Shown here: in pieces, positions 1 to 8,343 of the stretch
Position numbering within the stretch: the stretch's first letter is position 1
Layout of the letters: each line of letters starts with the position of its first letter
Origin: Chryseobacterium gleum
Lineage (GTDB): Bacteria; Bacteroidota; Bacteroidia; Flavobacteriales_D; Sanyastnellaceae
Reading direction: 5' to 3'
Assembly: GCA_945874695.1 (NCBI GenBank)
Contig: CAMCHP010000027.1
Coordinates: 1 to 36,322, forward strand
Length of the DNA: 36,322 bases
Translations under genes and position numbers: made by a program
The notes under the pieces: generated by a model
What the model was told of the DNA's origin: nothing
Databases searched by the model: none
The model's input: only the letters and a program-made list of their open reading frames with translations

Positions 1-739
1 AGTTGCCAACGCGTACCGATCCGGTATCGCCTGAAACACTGAATTCGATGGGGAGTATGAAAGTACTCGCGATAGACTTGCCATCGCGTTTGGCGGGCTC
101 CCATAAAGGCATTTTCCACATGCACTCGAGGGCAGCTTGGGATATCAACGACGCGTTACGCTCTACAACTTCGACGTCGCGCACTAAGCCTCCTTCGTCG
201 ATGCTGAATGAAATCTTTACGACGCCCTGTATGCGCTTGCGAATGGCCTCTTCAGGGTACACGGTTTGTGCGCTGACAAACTGAACCAAGGCTTCATAGC
301 CGCCTGGGAAAACTGCAGGCTCGTCGATGATGCGCTTGTTGATGGTTGCTGGATCTGGATACAGGCGATCGGCTCGCTCGCTGCCGTCCCAAGCCCAACG
401 TTTCCAAATGCCACATTTCTTGCCCTCGCAATATTGACCCCTTGATTCGACTTGCCCGTTGCGGTAATAAAAGATAAACTCACCGTTTTCTTTCGCTAAG
501 CTTGAATCAGTAAAGTATCCTTGCATTTTCACGACATCCGATGTGTAATGAATCAACACCTTCACTTGGCCACTTTCGTGCGCTTGAACGGTTCGGTAGT
601 AGCGGGCTTCAGCGATGTTCTCTGTTACGCGATAGCTGCCGTCGAGGTAAGTCTTCGTTAGATCTTGCGCAATGCATCCGGCCGTTAGGCCGAAAACAAT
701 AAATAAAGCCACAGCTGAAATTTGTAGTATTCGTTTCAT
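1..739 (-). CDS. Lipoprotein with MORN-like repeat and TonB C-terminal domain (3' end outside window)
   Basis: The frame opens at ATG 739 and is still open at the window edge (about 246 codons seen), so its end is missing. The N-terminus is a lipoprotein signal peptide with lipobox LTAGC at residues 18-22. A MORN/YwqK-like stretch follows (EFIFYYRNGQVESRGQY, then GKKCGIWKRW). The last part is a TonB C-terminal domain, recognised by FPGGYEALVQF, YPEEAIRKRIQG and MPLWEPAKRDGK. Known: this domain occurs in many Bacteroidetes envelope proteins besides true TonB. Inferred: a periplasmic or outer-membrane lipoprotein, not the inner-membrane energy transducer, because there is no N-terminal membrane anchor other than the lipid. 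Function is unknown. The lipobox codons lie inside one copy of the palindromic repeat described below. It is divergent from the gene at 876. Confidence 0.85.
   Translation of the reverse strand, partial: MKRILQISAVALFIVFGLTAGCIAQDLTKTYLDGSYRVTENIAEARYYRTVQAHESGQVKVLIHYTSDVVKMQGYFTDSSLAKENGEFIFYYRNGQVESRGQYCEGKKCGIWKRWAWDGSERADRLYPDPATINKRIIDEPAVFPGGYEALVQFVSAQTVYPEEAIRKRIQGVVKISFSIDEGGLVRDVEVVERNASLISQAALECMWKMPLWEPAKRDGKSIASTFILPIEFSVSGDTGSVRVGN
675..697 (+). repeat. Palindromic repeat, copy 1
   Basis: Flank CATC, arm CGGCC, loop GTTA, arm GGCCG, flank AAAAC. Inside the lipobox codons of the TonB-domain lipoprotein. Identical to copy 4. Confidence 0.85.
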
Positions 740-863
740 CTGGCGGTCGACACTATTTCTCAAGGTGCCAAATTAAGCGGCTTCAGATGAGTTTTGAACA
801 GAAATCACTGAAGTTATTAACAGCGCCGCATGAACAGGGATGTGCTTTGCACATTCTTGGTTG

Positions 864-871
864 TATCTTCG
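864..871 (+). promoter_or_regulatory. Bacteroidetes -7 box just upstream of the start codon
   Basis: TATCTTCG matches the TAnnTTTG -7 consensus at seven of eight positions and is followed by CAGC and then ATG 876. A TTTG lies at 846-849, but the 14-base spacer is shorter than the usual 19 or so. If the box is used, the transcript would begin at or next to the ATG, giving a leaderless mRNA. Confidence 0.45.
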
Positions 872-875
872 CAGC

Positions 876-1226
876 ATGGATGTACAGTTCGAAATGGAGT
901 GGCAGGCTGTCGTGAAACGCGTCGAAGCTCAATTTGGTGAAGATGTTGATTTGCAAGCGATCTTGTACCTGATTGGCGTACAAGAGCTTGGCTTGGGGTT
1001 TAAGACATTCAAGAAAGACGAAAAGGTAGACCTCATGCACGTGGCTCTATGCACATTGCTCGAGCCTTATGGGTATTATATTTACGATGGGGTCGACTCA
1101 GACGGGTGGCCGCACTATACCCGATCTCAAACCTTGCCTCCGCTTGAACCGCGTGAACAAGAACTGCTTGTGAAGCGTGCGATTGTTCAGTATTTCGCTG
1201 CAATGGGCGAGATTGAAACGAAATAA
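876..1226 (+). CDS. Conserved hypothetical protein, 116 aa
   Basis: A soluble, acidic protein of 116 residues with no signal peptide or membrane segment. Recognisable blocks are GLGFKTFKKDEKVDLMH and a YDGVDSDGWPHY stretch rich in aromatic residues. It resembles uncharacterised Bacteroidetes proteins of similar length that I cannot name, and no enzymatic motif is visible. I chose ATG 876 (MDVQFEMEW) over the longer frame at 840 because a promoter-like TATCTTCG box ends only four bases before it. The longer start would place the promoter inside the coding sequence. The gene converges on the lipoprotein at 1288-1671 and shares a bidirectional terminator with it. Confidence 0.75.
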   Translation: MDVQFEMEWQAVVKRVEAQFGEDVDLQAILYLIGVQELGLGFKTFKKDEKVDLMHVALCTLLEPYGYYIYDGVDSDGWPHYTRSQTLPPLEPREQELLVKRAIVQYFAAMGEIETK

Positions 1227-1242
1227 CCCAAGCGCTAGGCAC

Positions 1243-1270
1243 AAAAAAAGGTGCACAAGGCACCTTTTTC
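1243..1270. terminator. Bidirectional intrinsic terminator
   Basis: The stem is GGTGC / GCACC with an ACAAG loop. It is preceded by seven A and followed by five T, so it works as a terminator in both directions. It lies between two convergent genes that stop at 1226 (+) and 1288 (-), where a shared terminator is expected. Confidence 0.85.
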
Positions 1271-1287
1271 AAATCGCGTCAATGCGT

Positions 1288-1671
1288 TTATTCGATGGTA
1301 ACCGAAGTCTCGTTTACCTCTTCTTCTTCAATTTTAATGATGCCACGGCCCACCAAAGTGCCTTTCGAAGCATCAATGTCGAGTACCGCAAACCCGGCCT
1401 GACCGCGCTTGTAGAACTCTGAGAAATTAAACGAAACCTTTCCTGCGCCATTTGTGGTAGCAGTCGTGTCAAAACGAATTTCACCAATGAAATCGTTGTC
1501 GACGGAGCCAACAGCATACAAACGTACCTCGGCCCCTGCGACGGGCGAACCAAAGGAGTTTACAATGGTAATGGTAGCTATGGTCTCCTCAATTTTGTTG
1601 CATGACGATACAAGCAAGGAGGTTAAGAAGATCACCACTACACCTGCGAGTTGAATATGACGTGCTTTCAT
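1288..1671 (-). CDS. Small lipoprotein of unknown function, 127 aa
   Basis: The signal peptide begins MKARHIQLAG and ends in lipobox LLVSSC at residues 19-24, so the mature protein is lipid-anchored. The rest looks like a small beta-sandwich. The segment ATITIVNSFGSPVAGAEVRL and the later TTNGAGKVSFNF resemble the Ig-like/carboxypeptidase-regulatory repeats common in Bacteroidetes surface proteins. The C-terminus is acidic (IKIEEEEVNETSVTIE). The frame could start 26 codons earlier at 1749, but that would overlap the divergent cyclophilin gene and place residues before the signal peptide, so ATG 1671 is preferred. No specific function can be assigned. Confidence 0.8.
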   Translation of the reverse strand: MKARHIQLAGVVVIFLTSLLVSSCNKIEETIATITIVNSFGSPVAGAEVRLYAVGSVDNDFIGEIRFDTTATTNGAGKVSFNFSEFYKRGQAGFAVLDIDASKGTLVGRGIIKIEEEEVNETSVTIE

Positions 1672-1736
1672 GGGATAGAATTTCCTAATTTCGCGATTCG
1701 AACAATTCGATTCAACTACAAAAAAACGAAATTTAT

Positions 1737-2525
1737 ATGAAGAAGCCACTTTTCCTGAGCGTTGGATTGCTTTTTCTTTTTACGCTTGCCAGCTCATCGG
1801 GGTGCAATGACGCCCAAGATGCCGCCAACAGTACCGGGCAAGTTGACGCTGTTGCATCGTCTGAAACCCTTGATAACATTGAAGAAACCAAGCCAAATAT
1901 GGAAGCCTTAAACACCAAAGTAAAGATCATTACCCCGTACGGAACCATGGTCGCAGAATTGTTTGATTCAACGCCGCAACACCGCGATAATTTTATCAAA
2001 TTGGCCGAATCAGGCTTTTACAACGACCTCCTCTTTCACCGCGTGATCAAAGGCTTCATGATTCAAGGGGGTGACCCTGACTCACGTGGTGCTGAGCCAA
2101 ACATGCGTTTAGGTATGGGCGGACCAGGCTACACGATTGAAGCTGAGATTATCGACTCACTAGTGCATACCAAAGGTGCGCTGGCTGCGGCTCGCCAAGG
2201 CGACCAAGTAAATCCGCAACGCCGTTCTTCAGGAAGCCAGTTTTACATCGTGCAAGGTGCGCCTGTTGCCCCCCAAATGTTACTCGGAATTGAAGCCAAT
2301 TGCAACAGCACACGACGCGACAGTAGCTTGCATTTTCACTACACCGAAGCGCAAATTCAGAAATACCAAACTTTAGGTGGTACTCCACATTTAGATGGGC
2401 AGTACACGGTGTTCGGTCAAATTGTGGAAGGATTGGAAATTATCGACGTAATTGGCGCTGTTCAGACCGCCCGCGGTGATCGCCCGCTCGAAGACGTGAA
2501 GTTCAAGATTGAAGTTATCAAGTAA
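1737..2525 (+). CDS. Cyclophilin-type peptidyl-prolyl cis-trans isomerase lipoprotein
   Basis: A cyclophilin that catalyses cis-trans isomerisation of prolyl bonds, here exported. The signal peptide ends in a lipobox-like SSSGC (residues 19-23), followed by a flexible acidic linker to about residue 60. The cyclophilin core includes the catalytic FHRVIKGFMIQGGDPDSRG, then SSGSQFYIV and YTVFGQIVEGLEIID. Between the last two lies an insertion of about 45 residues that I believe occurs in other Bacteroidetes exported cyclophilins. Inferred role: folding of periplasmic or outer-membrane proteins. Its TAA stop overlaps the pheS start (TAATG), so the two are probably co-transcribed and translationally coupled, although their functions are unrelated. 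Confidence 0.92.
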   Translation: MKKPLFLSVGLLFLFTLASSSGCNDAQDAANSTGQVDAVASSETLDNIEETKPNMEALNTKVKIITPYGTMVAELFDSTPQHRDNFIKLAESGFYNDLLFHRVIKGFMIQGGDPDSRGAEPNMRLGMGGPGYTIEAEIIDSLVHTKGALAAARQGDQVNPQRRSSGSQFYIVQGAPVAPQMLLGIEANCNSTRRDSSLHFHYTEAQIQKYQTLGGTPHLDGQYTVFGQIVEGLEIIDVIGAVQTARGDRPLEDVKFKIEVIK

Positions 2526-3541
2526 TGAAAGAACGCATTGAGGCGCTCCTCGCTGAAGTGAGCCAAATCGAACTTCGCGATGCCGCCGCTGTGGAGCAGT
2601 TTCGCGTGCATTATTTTGGACGTAAGGGCATTTTAAAAGACCTCACAACCGATTTTAAGGCTGTACCGAACGAAGAAAAGCGGGCCATTGGTCAACAGAT
2701 CAATGCATTGAAAGATGCTGTGCAAGCGCGCATTGATGCAGCGTCTGAAAGCGGTGCATCGCTTGATGCACAAGCAGCGTCAGGCGAAGATCTCACGCGT
2801 CCGGCGGGTGATTGGGCGCCCGGCTCTCGGCACCCGATTTCGATTGTGCGTCGCGAGATTCTCGATATTTTTTCACGCATTGGTTTCAGCGTGGCTGAAG
2901 GGCCCGAAGTGGAAGATGATTGGCACGTGTTTGGCGGCTTGAACTTTCCACCCGATCACCCTGCCCGCGATATGCAAGATACGTTCTTCGTTGAGGGAGA
3001 TGGATTGCTCTTGCGCACGCACACGAGCTCGGTGCAAGTGCGTGAAATGGAGAAGCGTCAACCCCCTTTGCGTATCGTAATGCCCGGTCGCGTTTTCAGG
3101 AATGAAGCGGTTTCGGCCCGTTCGCATTGCGCATTTCACCAAATTGAAGGCTTGTACATCGATAAAGATGTATCGTTTGCTGATTTGAAGCAAACCTTGC
3201 TTTACTTTGCCAAAGAGTTCTTTGGAAAAGCACGCATTCGCTTGCGCCCGTCATACTTCCCGTTTACTGAGCCAAGCGCTGAGATGGATGTTTACTGGGG
3301 TCTAGAAACCGAAACCGACTACCGCATCACCAAAGGAACAGGGTGGCTTGAAGTGCTTGGTTGTGGCATGGTTGACCCCGAGGTTTTGCGCGCTTCTGGC
3401 ATTGACCCCGAAGTGTATTCAGGCTTTGCCTTCGGCATGGGCATTGAGCGCATCGCCATGTTGCGCTACCAAATTGGCGATTTGCGTATGTTTTTCGAGA
3501 ACGACGTACGCTTCCTCAAACAATTTAGTTCAGTTAGTTAA
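2525..3541 (+). CDS. pheS: Phenylalanyl-tRNA synthetase alpha subunit
   Basis: The catalytic subunit of the alpha2-beta2 enzyme that charges tRNA-Phe. An N-terminal coiled-coil arm covers about residues 1-90. The class II core has motif 1 around HPISIVRREILDIFSRIGF, motif 2 (PGRVFRNEAVSARSHCAFHQ) and motif 3 (FGMGIERIAMLRY). Its 338 residues fit the family (327 in E. coli). The beta-subunit gene pheT is not adjacent, as is usual in Bacteroidetes. The start overlaps the stop of the upstream cyclophilin by one base. The last eight bases overlap the end of the histidine kinase on the other strand, leaving no room for a terminator. Confidence 0.97.
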   Translation: MKERIEALLAEVSQIELRDAAAVEQFRVHYFGRKGILKDLTTDFKAVPNEEKRAIGQQINALKDAVQARIDAASESGASLDAQAASGEDLTRPAGDWAPGSRHPISIVRREILDIFSRIGFSVAEGPEVEDDWHVFGGLNFPPDHPARDMQDTFFVEGDGLLLRTHTSSVQVREMEKRQPPLRIVMPGRVFRNEAVSARSHCAFHQIEGLYIDKDVSFADLKQTLLYFAKEFFGKARIRLRPSYFPFTEPSAEMDVYWGLETETDYRITKGTGWLEVLGCGMVDPEVLRASGIDPEVYSGFAFGMGIERIAMLRYQIGDLRMFFENDVRFLKQFSSVS

Positions 3542-5654
3542 GATTCGGTAGCTCGAAGAAGAGGGTGCATCCTTCGTTTTCTTCAGACTCCAAGCGCACT
3601 TTTGCACGAATTTTATCGACGGCAATCCGCACAAGGTAGAGTCCGAGTCCTGCACCCGTTGATTTGTGCGTGCCTTTAACGAACATGTCAAATACCTTGT
3701 CGCGCACCTTTTCAGGTATGCCTACACCATTGTCTTCAATGGTTAAGCGCGCACCGCTTGGCTCGGTATAAACGCTGATTTTGCAGTAGTCATCTTCGCC
3801 GCCTTTGCGGTAGGCGATGGCATTGGAAATGGTTTGTTGCAGGATCACTTTCAACAAACGGAAGTCGCTATAGAATGCCCCCGCTTCTTGGATATCCCAC
3901 TCAATGCGGATGCCTTTGACGTTCGCAAGTTCCTTCTCTTGGATTTGGTAACGCAGTTTATTAAAGTCGATTTGTTCAACCTTAACATCAACTTTTTTGT
4001 AGTCAACAGCCCGCGAGAGATTGACCAAAATATCGTCCATTTGGTCTGTACACGACTGAATCAATCCGAGGTATTTTTTGGTGCTTGCGTTGTGTTCTTC
4101 TTTCTCGAGCAGACGGAGCAAACTTTTGATGCTGGTGAGCGGTGTTCTTAAATCGTGCGACGACTTGTAGATGTACGTGTTGAGTTCTTTGTTGGCTTTG
4201 CGCAATTCGCGGGTTCGTTTGTAAACCTTCCATTCAAGCACTTTGCTAAGCTTGCGTTTTTGACTAAACTCACGCAGTAATAAAAGCAAGATGATCGTAA
4301 AGAATACAATGCCAATAATAATGGCGTTGCGCATGTTTGACAGCTCACGTTCTTCGAGTGCGGTTCTAAAATCGTCTTCTGTGCGGAGGTACGATTCTTC
4401 AGTGAATTTGCCGCTTCCGAGTTCGCGTTTGGCTGCTGAAAGTTGCTCCATGAGCACAATGCGTTGAAGGCTGTCGGCGATAATCAGTTCGGCAAAGGCT
4501 TCGGCATGGCGCTGACGTCGGTTGAAAAAGTCGGCTTTGCTGCGTGCAATGCGCTCTTGCCAAATCACCAGCGCCTGCGAATTGGCTATGAATTCAGCTT
4601 CTTCAAAGGCGAGTAAGGCTTCAGAGTCGCGGCTGGCTGCCGCATACAAATTCGCCATGTTATGGTGTATTTCTACGGCCTGAACGGCCGGATGTGCGGC
4701 TCCATGTGCCAACGCCATTTCTTGATAAACTATCGCTTGCCGTAAATCGCCTGACGATTGGAACAATGCCGCCAATTGCATGAAGAAAAGCGATGTTTGC
4801 AGACTGTCGTTCGCTGCGATGGCCAAATCAGCAGCTGCGCTCGCAACGTCGCGCGCTTCGTTCACTTGACCCTGTTCGAGGTAGCTGCGCATCAAAAAAT
4901 CGTAGTTCTGAAGTTGCTCGTCTCGAAGGTTGTACTGCGCATAAATGGCATTGGCGAGCTCGAAGTGCTCGCGGCACGCGGGGTACTCGGTTAAGTTGTA
5001 ATGCACACGGCCTAAACTTTCGTGGGCAGCCGCGCGTCGCATGTCATCAACGCTCGGGTCAGCGATGATAGACCTCAACAATTGAGCCGCCAGCTCTTCA
5101 TTGCCACTGCGCAAGTGAATCGATGCCGTTTTGAACTGAATCGAAACAATATTCGCACGGTCGCTCAGTTTCTCGAAGCCACGGAGCGCTTGGCCGTAGT
5201 ACTCCAGCGCACGCGTATTACTTTTTTGTTCGAAATAGATGTCGCCCATCCGCATTTGGCTTTCAGCCCGCAGCGTAAGGTCATTGCTCAGGTTACTTAC
5301 GGCCTGATACGCCTGCATGGCCTTCACCGGGCGGTCGAGTTGTTTGAAGCAATTTCCGCGCTCCAAATGCACACGCGCCAGTTCTTCACCGCTGACCAAA
5401 TCGTGCTCAAGAATGGAGTCAGAAAGTGCGAGATAATCCAAAGCGGCTTCAGCACTTGTGGGTGAAGGAGGTGTTGGATTCTGCGTTGCGCGCCCATCCT
5501 GCCGGTCGGCAGAAAACCCTACCAAAACGGAGCCGAAAATGAAAAGGGCAGATGCAACGAGTTTGAGCAAGTTGGATGTGTTAGGTTGGTTTGAATGTAC
5601 CACACAATTCAAAAATGTGGTGTAGGAATGTGTCTGATTTGGCGTCAGGCACAT
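3534..5654 (-). CDS. TPR-containing membrane sensor histidine kinase
   Basis: A hydrophobic signal/anchor segment (about residues 29-48) is followed by some 390 residues of helical TPR repeats, presumably periplasmic. A membrane helix (443-462, NAIIIGIVFFTIILLLLL) and a short coiled coil lead to the kinase core. That core has the H-box SSHDLRTPLTS with H500, N-box LQQTISNA (N611), G1 DNGVGIP (641-647) and G2 GAGLGL (667-672). All catalytic boxes are intact. Known: TPR-kinases of this layout are common in Bacteroidetes and their ligands are mostly unknown. No response regulator is adjacent, so it is an orphan kinase. Start 5654 is supported by an exact -7 box about 30 bases upstream. The gene contains two copies of the palindromic repeat, one next to the signal/anchor segment. 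Confidence 0.92.
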   Translation of the reverse strand: MCLTPNQTHSYTTFLNCVVHSNQPNTSNLLKLVASALFIFGSVLVGFSADRQDGRATQNPTPPSPTSAEAALDYLALSDSILEHDLVSGEELARVHLERGNCFKQLDRPVKAMQAYQAVSNLSNDLTLRAESQMRMGDIYFEQKSNTRALEYYGQALRGFEKLSDRANIVSIQFKTASIHLRSGNEELAAQLLRSIIADPSVDDMRRAAAHESLGRVHYNLTEYPACREHFELANAIYAQYNLRDEQLQNYDFLMRSYLEQGQVNEARDVASAAADLAIAANDSLQTSLFFMQLAALFQSSGDLRQAIVYQEMALAHGAAHPAVQAVEIHHNMANLYAAASRDSEALLAFEEAEFIANSQALVIWQERIARSKADFFNRRQRHAEAFAELIIADSLQRIVLMEQLSAAKRELGSGKFTEESYLRTEDDFRTALEERELSNMRNAIIIGIVFFTIILLLLLREFSQKRKLSKVLEWKVYKRTRELRKANKELNTYIYKSSHDLRTPLTSIKSLLRLLEKEEHNASTKKYLGLIQSCTDQMDDILVNLSRAVDYKKVDVKVEQIDFNKLRYQIQEKELANVKGIRIEWDIQEAGAFYSDFRLLKVILQQTISNAIAYRKGGEDDYCKISVYTEPSGARLTIEDNGVGIPEKVRDKVFDMFVKGTHKSTGAGLGLYLVRIAVDKIRAKVRLESEENEGCTLFFELPNLN
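4671..4694 (-). repeat. Palindromic repeat, copy 2
   Basis: Minus strand: CATC, CGGCC, loop GTTCA, GGCCG, TAGAA. Inside the TPR region of the histidine kinase, in sense direction. The right flank is degenerate. Confidence 0.7.
5495..5517 (+). repeat. Palindromic repeat, copy 3
   Basis: CATC, CTGCC, loop GGTC, GGCAG, AAAAC. Both arms are changed in a compensating way compared with copy 1, while both flanks are identical. Next to the N-terminal hydrophobic segment of the histidine kinase. Confidence 0.8.
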
Positions 5655-5685
5655 CCAACACCGCCTATTGATGCAATAACAGGCT

Positions 5686-5693
5686 CAAAGATA
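5686..5693 (-). promoter_or_regulatory. -7 box of the TPR histidine kinase
   Basis: The minus strand reads TATCTTTG, an exact TAnnTTTG match. A TTTG lies 15 bases further upstream, a little closer than the usual spacing. It would start an mRNA with a leader of roughly 25-30 bases before ATG 5654. Confidence 0.65.
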
Positions 5694-5763
5694 AGGGGGT
5701 AGATCAGTCAAATTTGTTGAGAACGCGGTGTTCTTTAACCATTCAACCGTTGAAAACTGTGCC

Positions 5764-6750
5764 TTATTCGCCGTACACTGTTTCCATCACCACGCGACCG
5801 ACCATTTCGAGCGTGCCTTTGTCGATGATACGCATGTTGTCGAGGTGGGTGTGGTGAAATTTGCCGTACCCCATCGTGAGCACATCAACGTGATACTCGA
5901 CAATATTCGCACTGGGTATGCCACCGACATAGGTAACAAAGTAGTTGTCATCGATGGTTTGCGGGGTAACCTTGTCGCGAAAACGATCGCCATAGCCGAG
6001 TTCTTTGGCCACCGCCCAAATGTGATTTACCACGTTCGGGGCAAGTGCCATGGAGGTGCCTTCTTTGTGGAAAATGGCATCTTTACCACCAACCATGTCA
6101 AGTAAGATGCCAAATTTCGCGCGGTATCCGGGTTTGTGTTTGTTTTCAGCCCAGTACTGCGAGCCCAAGCACCAGTCGGTAAAGTCACCTGCATTTTCGT
6201 CTTCCCATTCGGGGGCACCATAATCTTCAGTATCGAAGAAGATGATATCAACACCCACGTCGGGTGGACTTTGTTTCATCAGGCGGGCGACTTCAAGTAA
6301 AACGCCTACGCCAGAGCCCCCGTCGTTTGCGCCATCTATGGGTTCGCGTGTGCGTACGCTGTCTTTGTCAGCATACGGACGCGTGTCCCAATGCGCATAG
6401 AGCAAGAGGCGTTTCTTTTTCTCGGGCGCCCATTGGCCGATAATGTTTTTCATGTTCAGCGGGGTACCATCCCAGGCCGTCACAACCGCTTCTTGCACAA
6501 TAACGTCACCTCCGTAATCGCGTAATTTGTCGGCAAGGTAGATGGCACACGCTCCATGAGCTTCGGTGTTGGGTACACGAGGGCCGAAGTCAACTTGTTT
6601 TTGCACGAAGGCATAAGCCGAGTCTCCGTTAAATGAGGGGACAGCGTATGCTGGTTTTTCCTTCGCAACAGGGCCTGAATTTGTAGCATCAGGTTCGCAG
6701 GCGATTAGACCAATAATGGCTAAAACTACAAGTGCGATTTTAATTTTCAT
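5764..6750 (-). CDS. M28-family glutaminyl-peptide cyclotransferase-like lipoprotein
   Basis: A zinc-dependent M28-fold protein of 328 residues. The lipobox is GLIAC (residues 14-18). Metal-site and active-site blocks are [21 protein letters not shown] and FFDTEDYG, followed by WCLGSQYW and [10 protein letters not shown]. These blocks match the bacterial glutaminyl cyclases of the Porphyromonas gingivalis PgQC type better than aminopeptidases. Known: these enzymes turn N-terminal glutamine of exported proteins into pyroglutamate, important because many Bacteroidetes exported proteins carry Gln right after the signal peptidase site. Inferred: it performs this role here. Its start overlaps the end of cysS by 11 bases, so it is probably translated from the cysS transcript. 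Confidence 0.85.
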   Translation of the reverse strand: MKIKIALVVLAIIGLIACEPDATNSGPVAKEKPAYAVPSFNGDSAYAFVQKQVDFGPRVPNTEAHGACAIYLADKLRDYGGDVIVQEAVVTAWDGTPLNMKNIIGQWAPEKKKRLLLYAHWDTRPYADKDSVRTREPIDGANDGGSGVGVLLEVARLMKQSPPDVGVDIIFFDTEDYGAPEWEDENAGDFTDWCLGSQYWAENKHKPGYRAKFGILLDMVGGKDAIFHKEGTSMALAPNVVNHIWAVAKELGYGDRFRDKVTPQTIDDNYFVTYVGGIPSANIVEYHVDVLTMGYGKFHHTHLDNMRIIDKGTLEMVGRVVMETVYGE

Positions 6751-8233
6751 GCGTCCAGGTGCTTCCGTCTTTGGTGTCTTTAACTACAATTTTGAGTGCA
6801 TTCAAGTGCTCGCGAATGCGGTCGGCAGTAGGCCAGTCTTTGTTGGCTTTTGCGTCTGCGCGCAAGGTGAGAATAAGTTCCATCAAGCCGTCAGCCAAAC
6901 CGTCGTTTTCGCTCCGTTCAGCCGAGTTAAGGTCTAAGCCCAATACCGTTGTGCAAAAGGCAGGCAAGTAGGTTTGGAGGTTTGCAATATCATCCGCTGA
7001 AAGTGCCACAGAGCCCGCGAGGTTGGAGTTGATGGCTTTCACCGCTTCAAAAAGTACAGAAATCAATACCGGGGTATTGAAGTCATCATTCATGGCATCA
7101 AAACAGCGTTGACTCCACGCTGCAGCGTCAAAATCAGAAGCTGATGAAGCGTTAAGTTTATCGAGTTGCGCCGCTGCTGCGGTGAGTTTAGCGAAGCCCT
7201 TTTCAGCGGCCTGCAAAGCCTCGTTTGAGAAGTCGAGGGTGCTTGCGTAGTGTCCTTGGAGCATGAAAAACCGAACGGTCATGGGGTGGTAACCTTTATC
7301 GAGCAATGCATGGTTACCTGTGATCAGTTCTTCGGGGGTAAATCCGTTTCCTTCAGATTTAGCCATTTTCTTGCCATTGACCGTGAGCATGTTTCCGTGG
7401 AGCCAGTACTTCACAGGGTCGTGACCCGTAGCCCCTTTGTTTTGAGCGATTTCACATTCGTGGTGTGGGAATTTTAAATCCATTCCCCCGCCGTGAATAT
7501 CGAATTGTGTGCCAAGGTATTTTGTGCTCATGGCTGAACATTCAAGATGCCAGCCTGGAAAGCCTTCGCCCCACGGTGAAGGCCAGTGCATCAAATGTCC
7601 CCGTTCAGCTTTTTTCCACAAGGCAAAGTCGAGTGCGTTGCGTTTCTCGTCTTGGCCATCGAGGTCGCGGGTATTGCTCATGAGCTCATCAATTTTTCGG
7701 CCAGACAACTCGCCGTACGGATAGTTCTCGTTGTATTTTGGAACATCGAAATACACTGAACCATTGACTTCGTAGGCGAAGCCGCGATCGATGAGCGTTC
7801 TAATTAGTTCGATTTGCTCGATGATATGTCCTGTTGCAGTGGGTTCAATCGACGGAGGCAGAATATTGAACACGCGCATCACATCGTGAAAGTCGTTTGT
7901 GTATTTCTGCACCACTTCCATGGGCTCGAGGTTGTCGAGGCGTGCTTTTTTAGCGATTTTGTCTTCGCCGTCGTCGCTGTCACCCGTTAAGTGGCCCACA
8001 TCCGTGATGTTGCGCACGTAGCGTACTTTATACCCCAAAAATTGAAGGTATCGGTATACGATATCGAATGTGAGAAATGTGCGCACATTGCCCAAATGCA
8101 CGTTGCTGTATACGGTAGGACCACAAACATACATGCCTACATAAGGCGCATTGAGTGGTTCAAAAGGAACTTTGGTGCGGCTGAGGCAGTTGTACAAGCT
8201 GAGCTTTTGCTCATGGAAACGTTCGGTTTGCAT
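6740..8233 (-). CDS. cysS: Cysteinyl-tRNA synthetase
   Basis: Class I synthetase that charges tRNA-Cys, 497 residues. It begins [11 protein letters not shown]. The N-terminal [15 protein letters not shown] contains a zinc-ligand cysteine and the HIGH-type signature (HLGN). [10 protein letters not shown] and [15 protein letters not shown] carry further zinc ligands. KKMAKSEGN is the KMSKS-type loop, with Ala in place of the first Ser. The frame extends upstream to 8278, but a -7 box at 8264-8271 lies inside that extension, so ATG 8233 is taken as the start. It is followed by the overlapping glutaminyl-cyclase-like gene. Confidence 0.96.
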   Translation of the reverse strand: MQTERFHEQKLSLYNCLSRTKVPFEPLNAPYVGMYVCGPTVYSNVHLGNVRTFLTFDIVYRYLQFLGYKVRYVRNITDVGHLTGDSDDGEDKIAKKARLDNLEPMEVVQKYTNDFHDVMRVFNILPPSIEPTATGHIIEQIELIRTLIDRGFAYEVNGSVYFDVPKYNENYPYGELSGRKIDELMSNTRDLDGQDEKRNALDFALWKKAERGHLMHWPSPWGEGFPGWHLECSAMSTKYLGTQFDIHGGGMDLKFPHHECEIAQNKGATGHDPVKYWLHGNMLTVNGKKMAKSEGNGFTPEELITGNHALLDKGYHPMTVRFFMLQGHYASTLDFSNEALQAAEKGFAKLTAAAAQLDKLNASSASDFDAAAWSQRCFDAMNDDFNTPVLISVLFEAVKAINSNLAGSVALSADDIANLQTYLPAFCTTVLGLDLNSAERSENDGLADGLMELILTLRADAKANKDWPTADRIREHLNALKIVVKDTKDGSTWTHEN

Positions 8234-8263
8234 GGGGTAAAAGTAACGATTTTCAGTGCGTTG

Positions 8264-8271
8264 CAAAGGTA
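8264..8271 (-). promoter_or_regulatory. -7 box of cysS
   Basis: The minus strand reads TACCTTTG, an exact TAnnTTTG match, about 30 bases upstream of ATG 8233. No clear TTTG is seen at the ideal distance. It lies directly after the terminator of the upstream MORN gene. Confidence 0.55.
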
Positions 8272-8280
8272 CAATCATGA

Positions 8281-8311
8281 AACAAAACGGGCCACATATT
8301 GCGACCCGTTC
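8281..8311 (-). terminator. Intrinsic terminator of the MORN-repeat gene
   Basis: Minus-strand stem AACGGG / CCCGTT with a 13-base loop, followed by a T-rich tail (the stem's own TT runs into TTGTTT). It lies 33 bases after the stop codon of the gene ending at 8344 and just before the cysS promoter. Confidence 0.55.
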
Positions 8312-8343
8312 TATAGTAGTTAAGATATGCGAGTTCGCAGTTC

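Noticed and set aside
675-697. The repeat core GTTAGGC / GCCTAAC fits the integron attC core consensus (GTTRRRY / RYYYAAC).
   Set aside because: An attC site needs two pairs of boxes over 55 bases or more and lies between cassettes. These elements are about 23 bases, inside housekeeping genes, and there is no integrase in the window.
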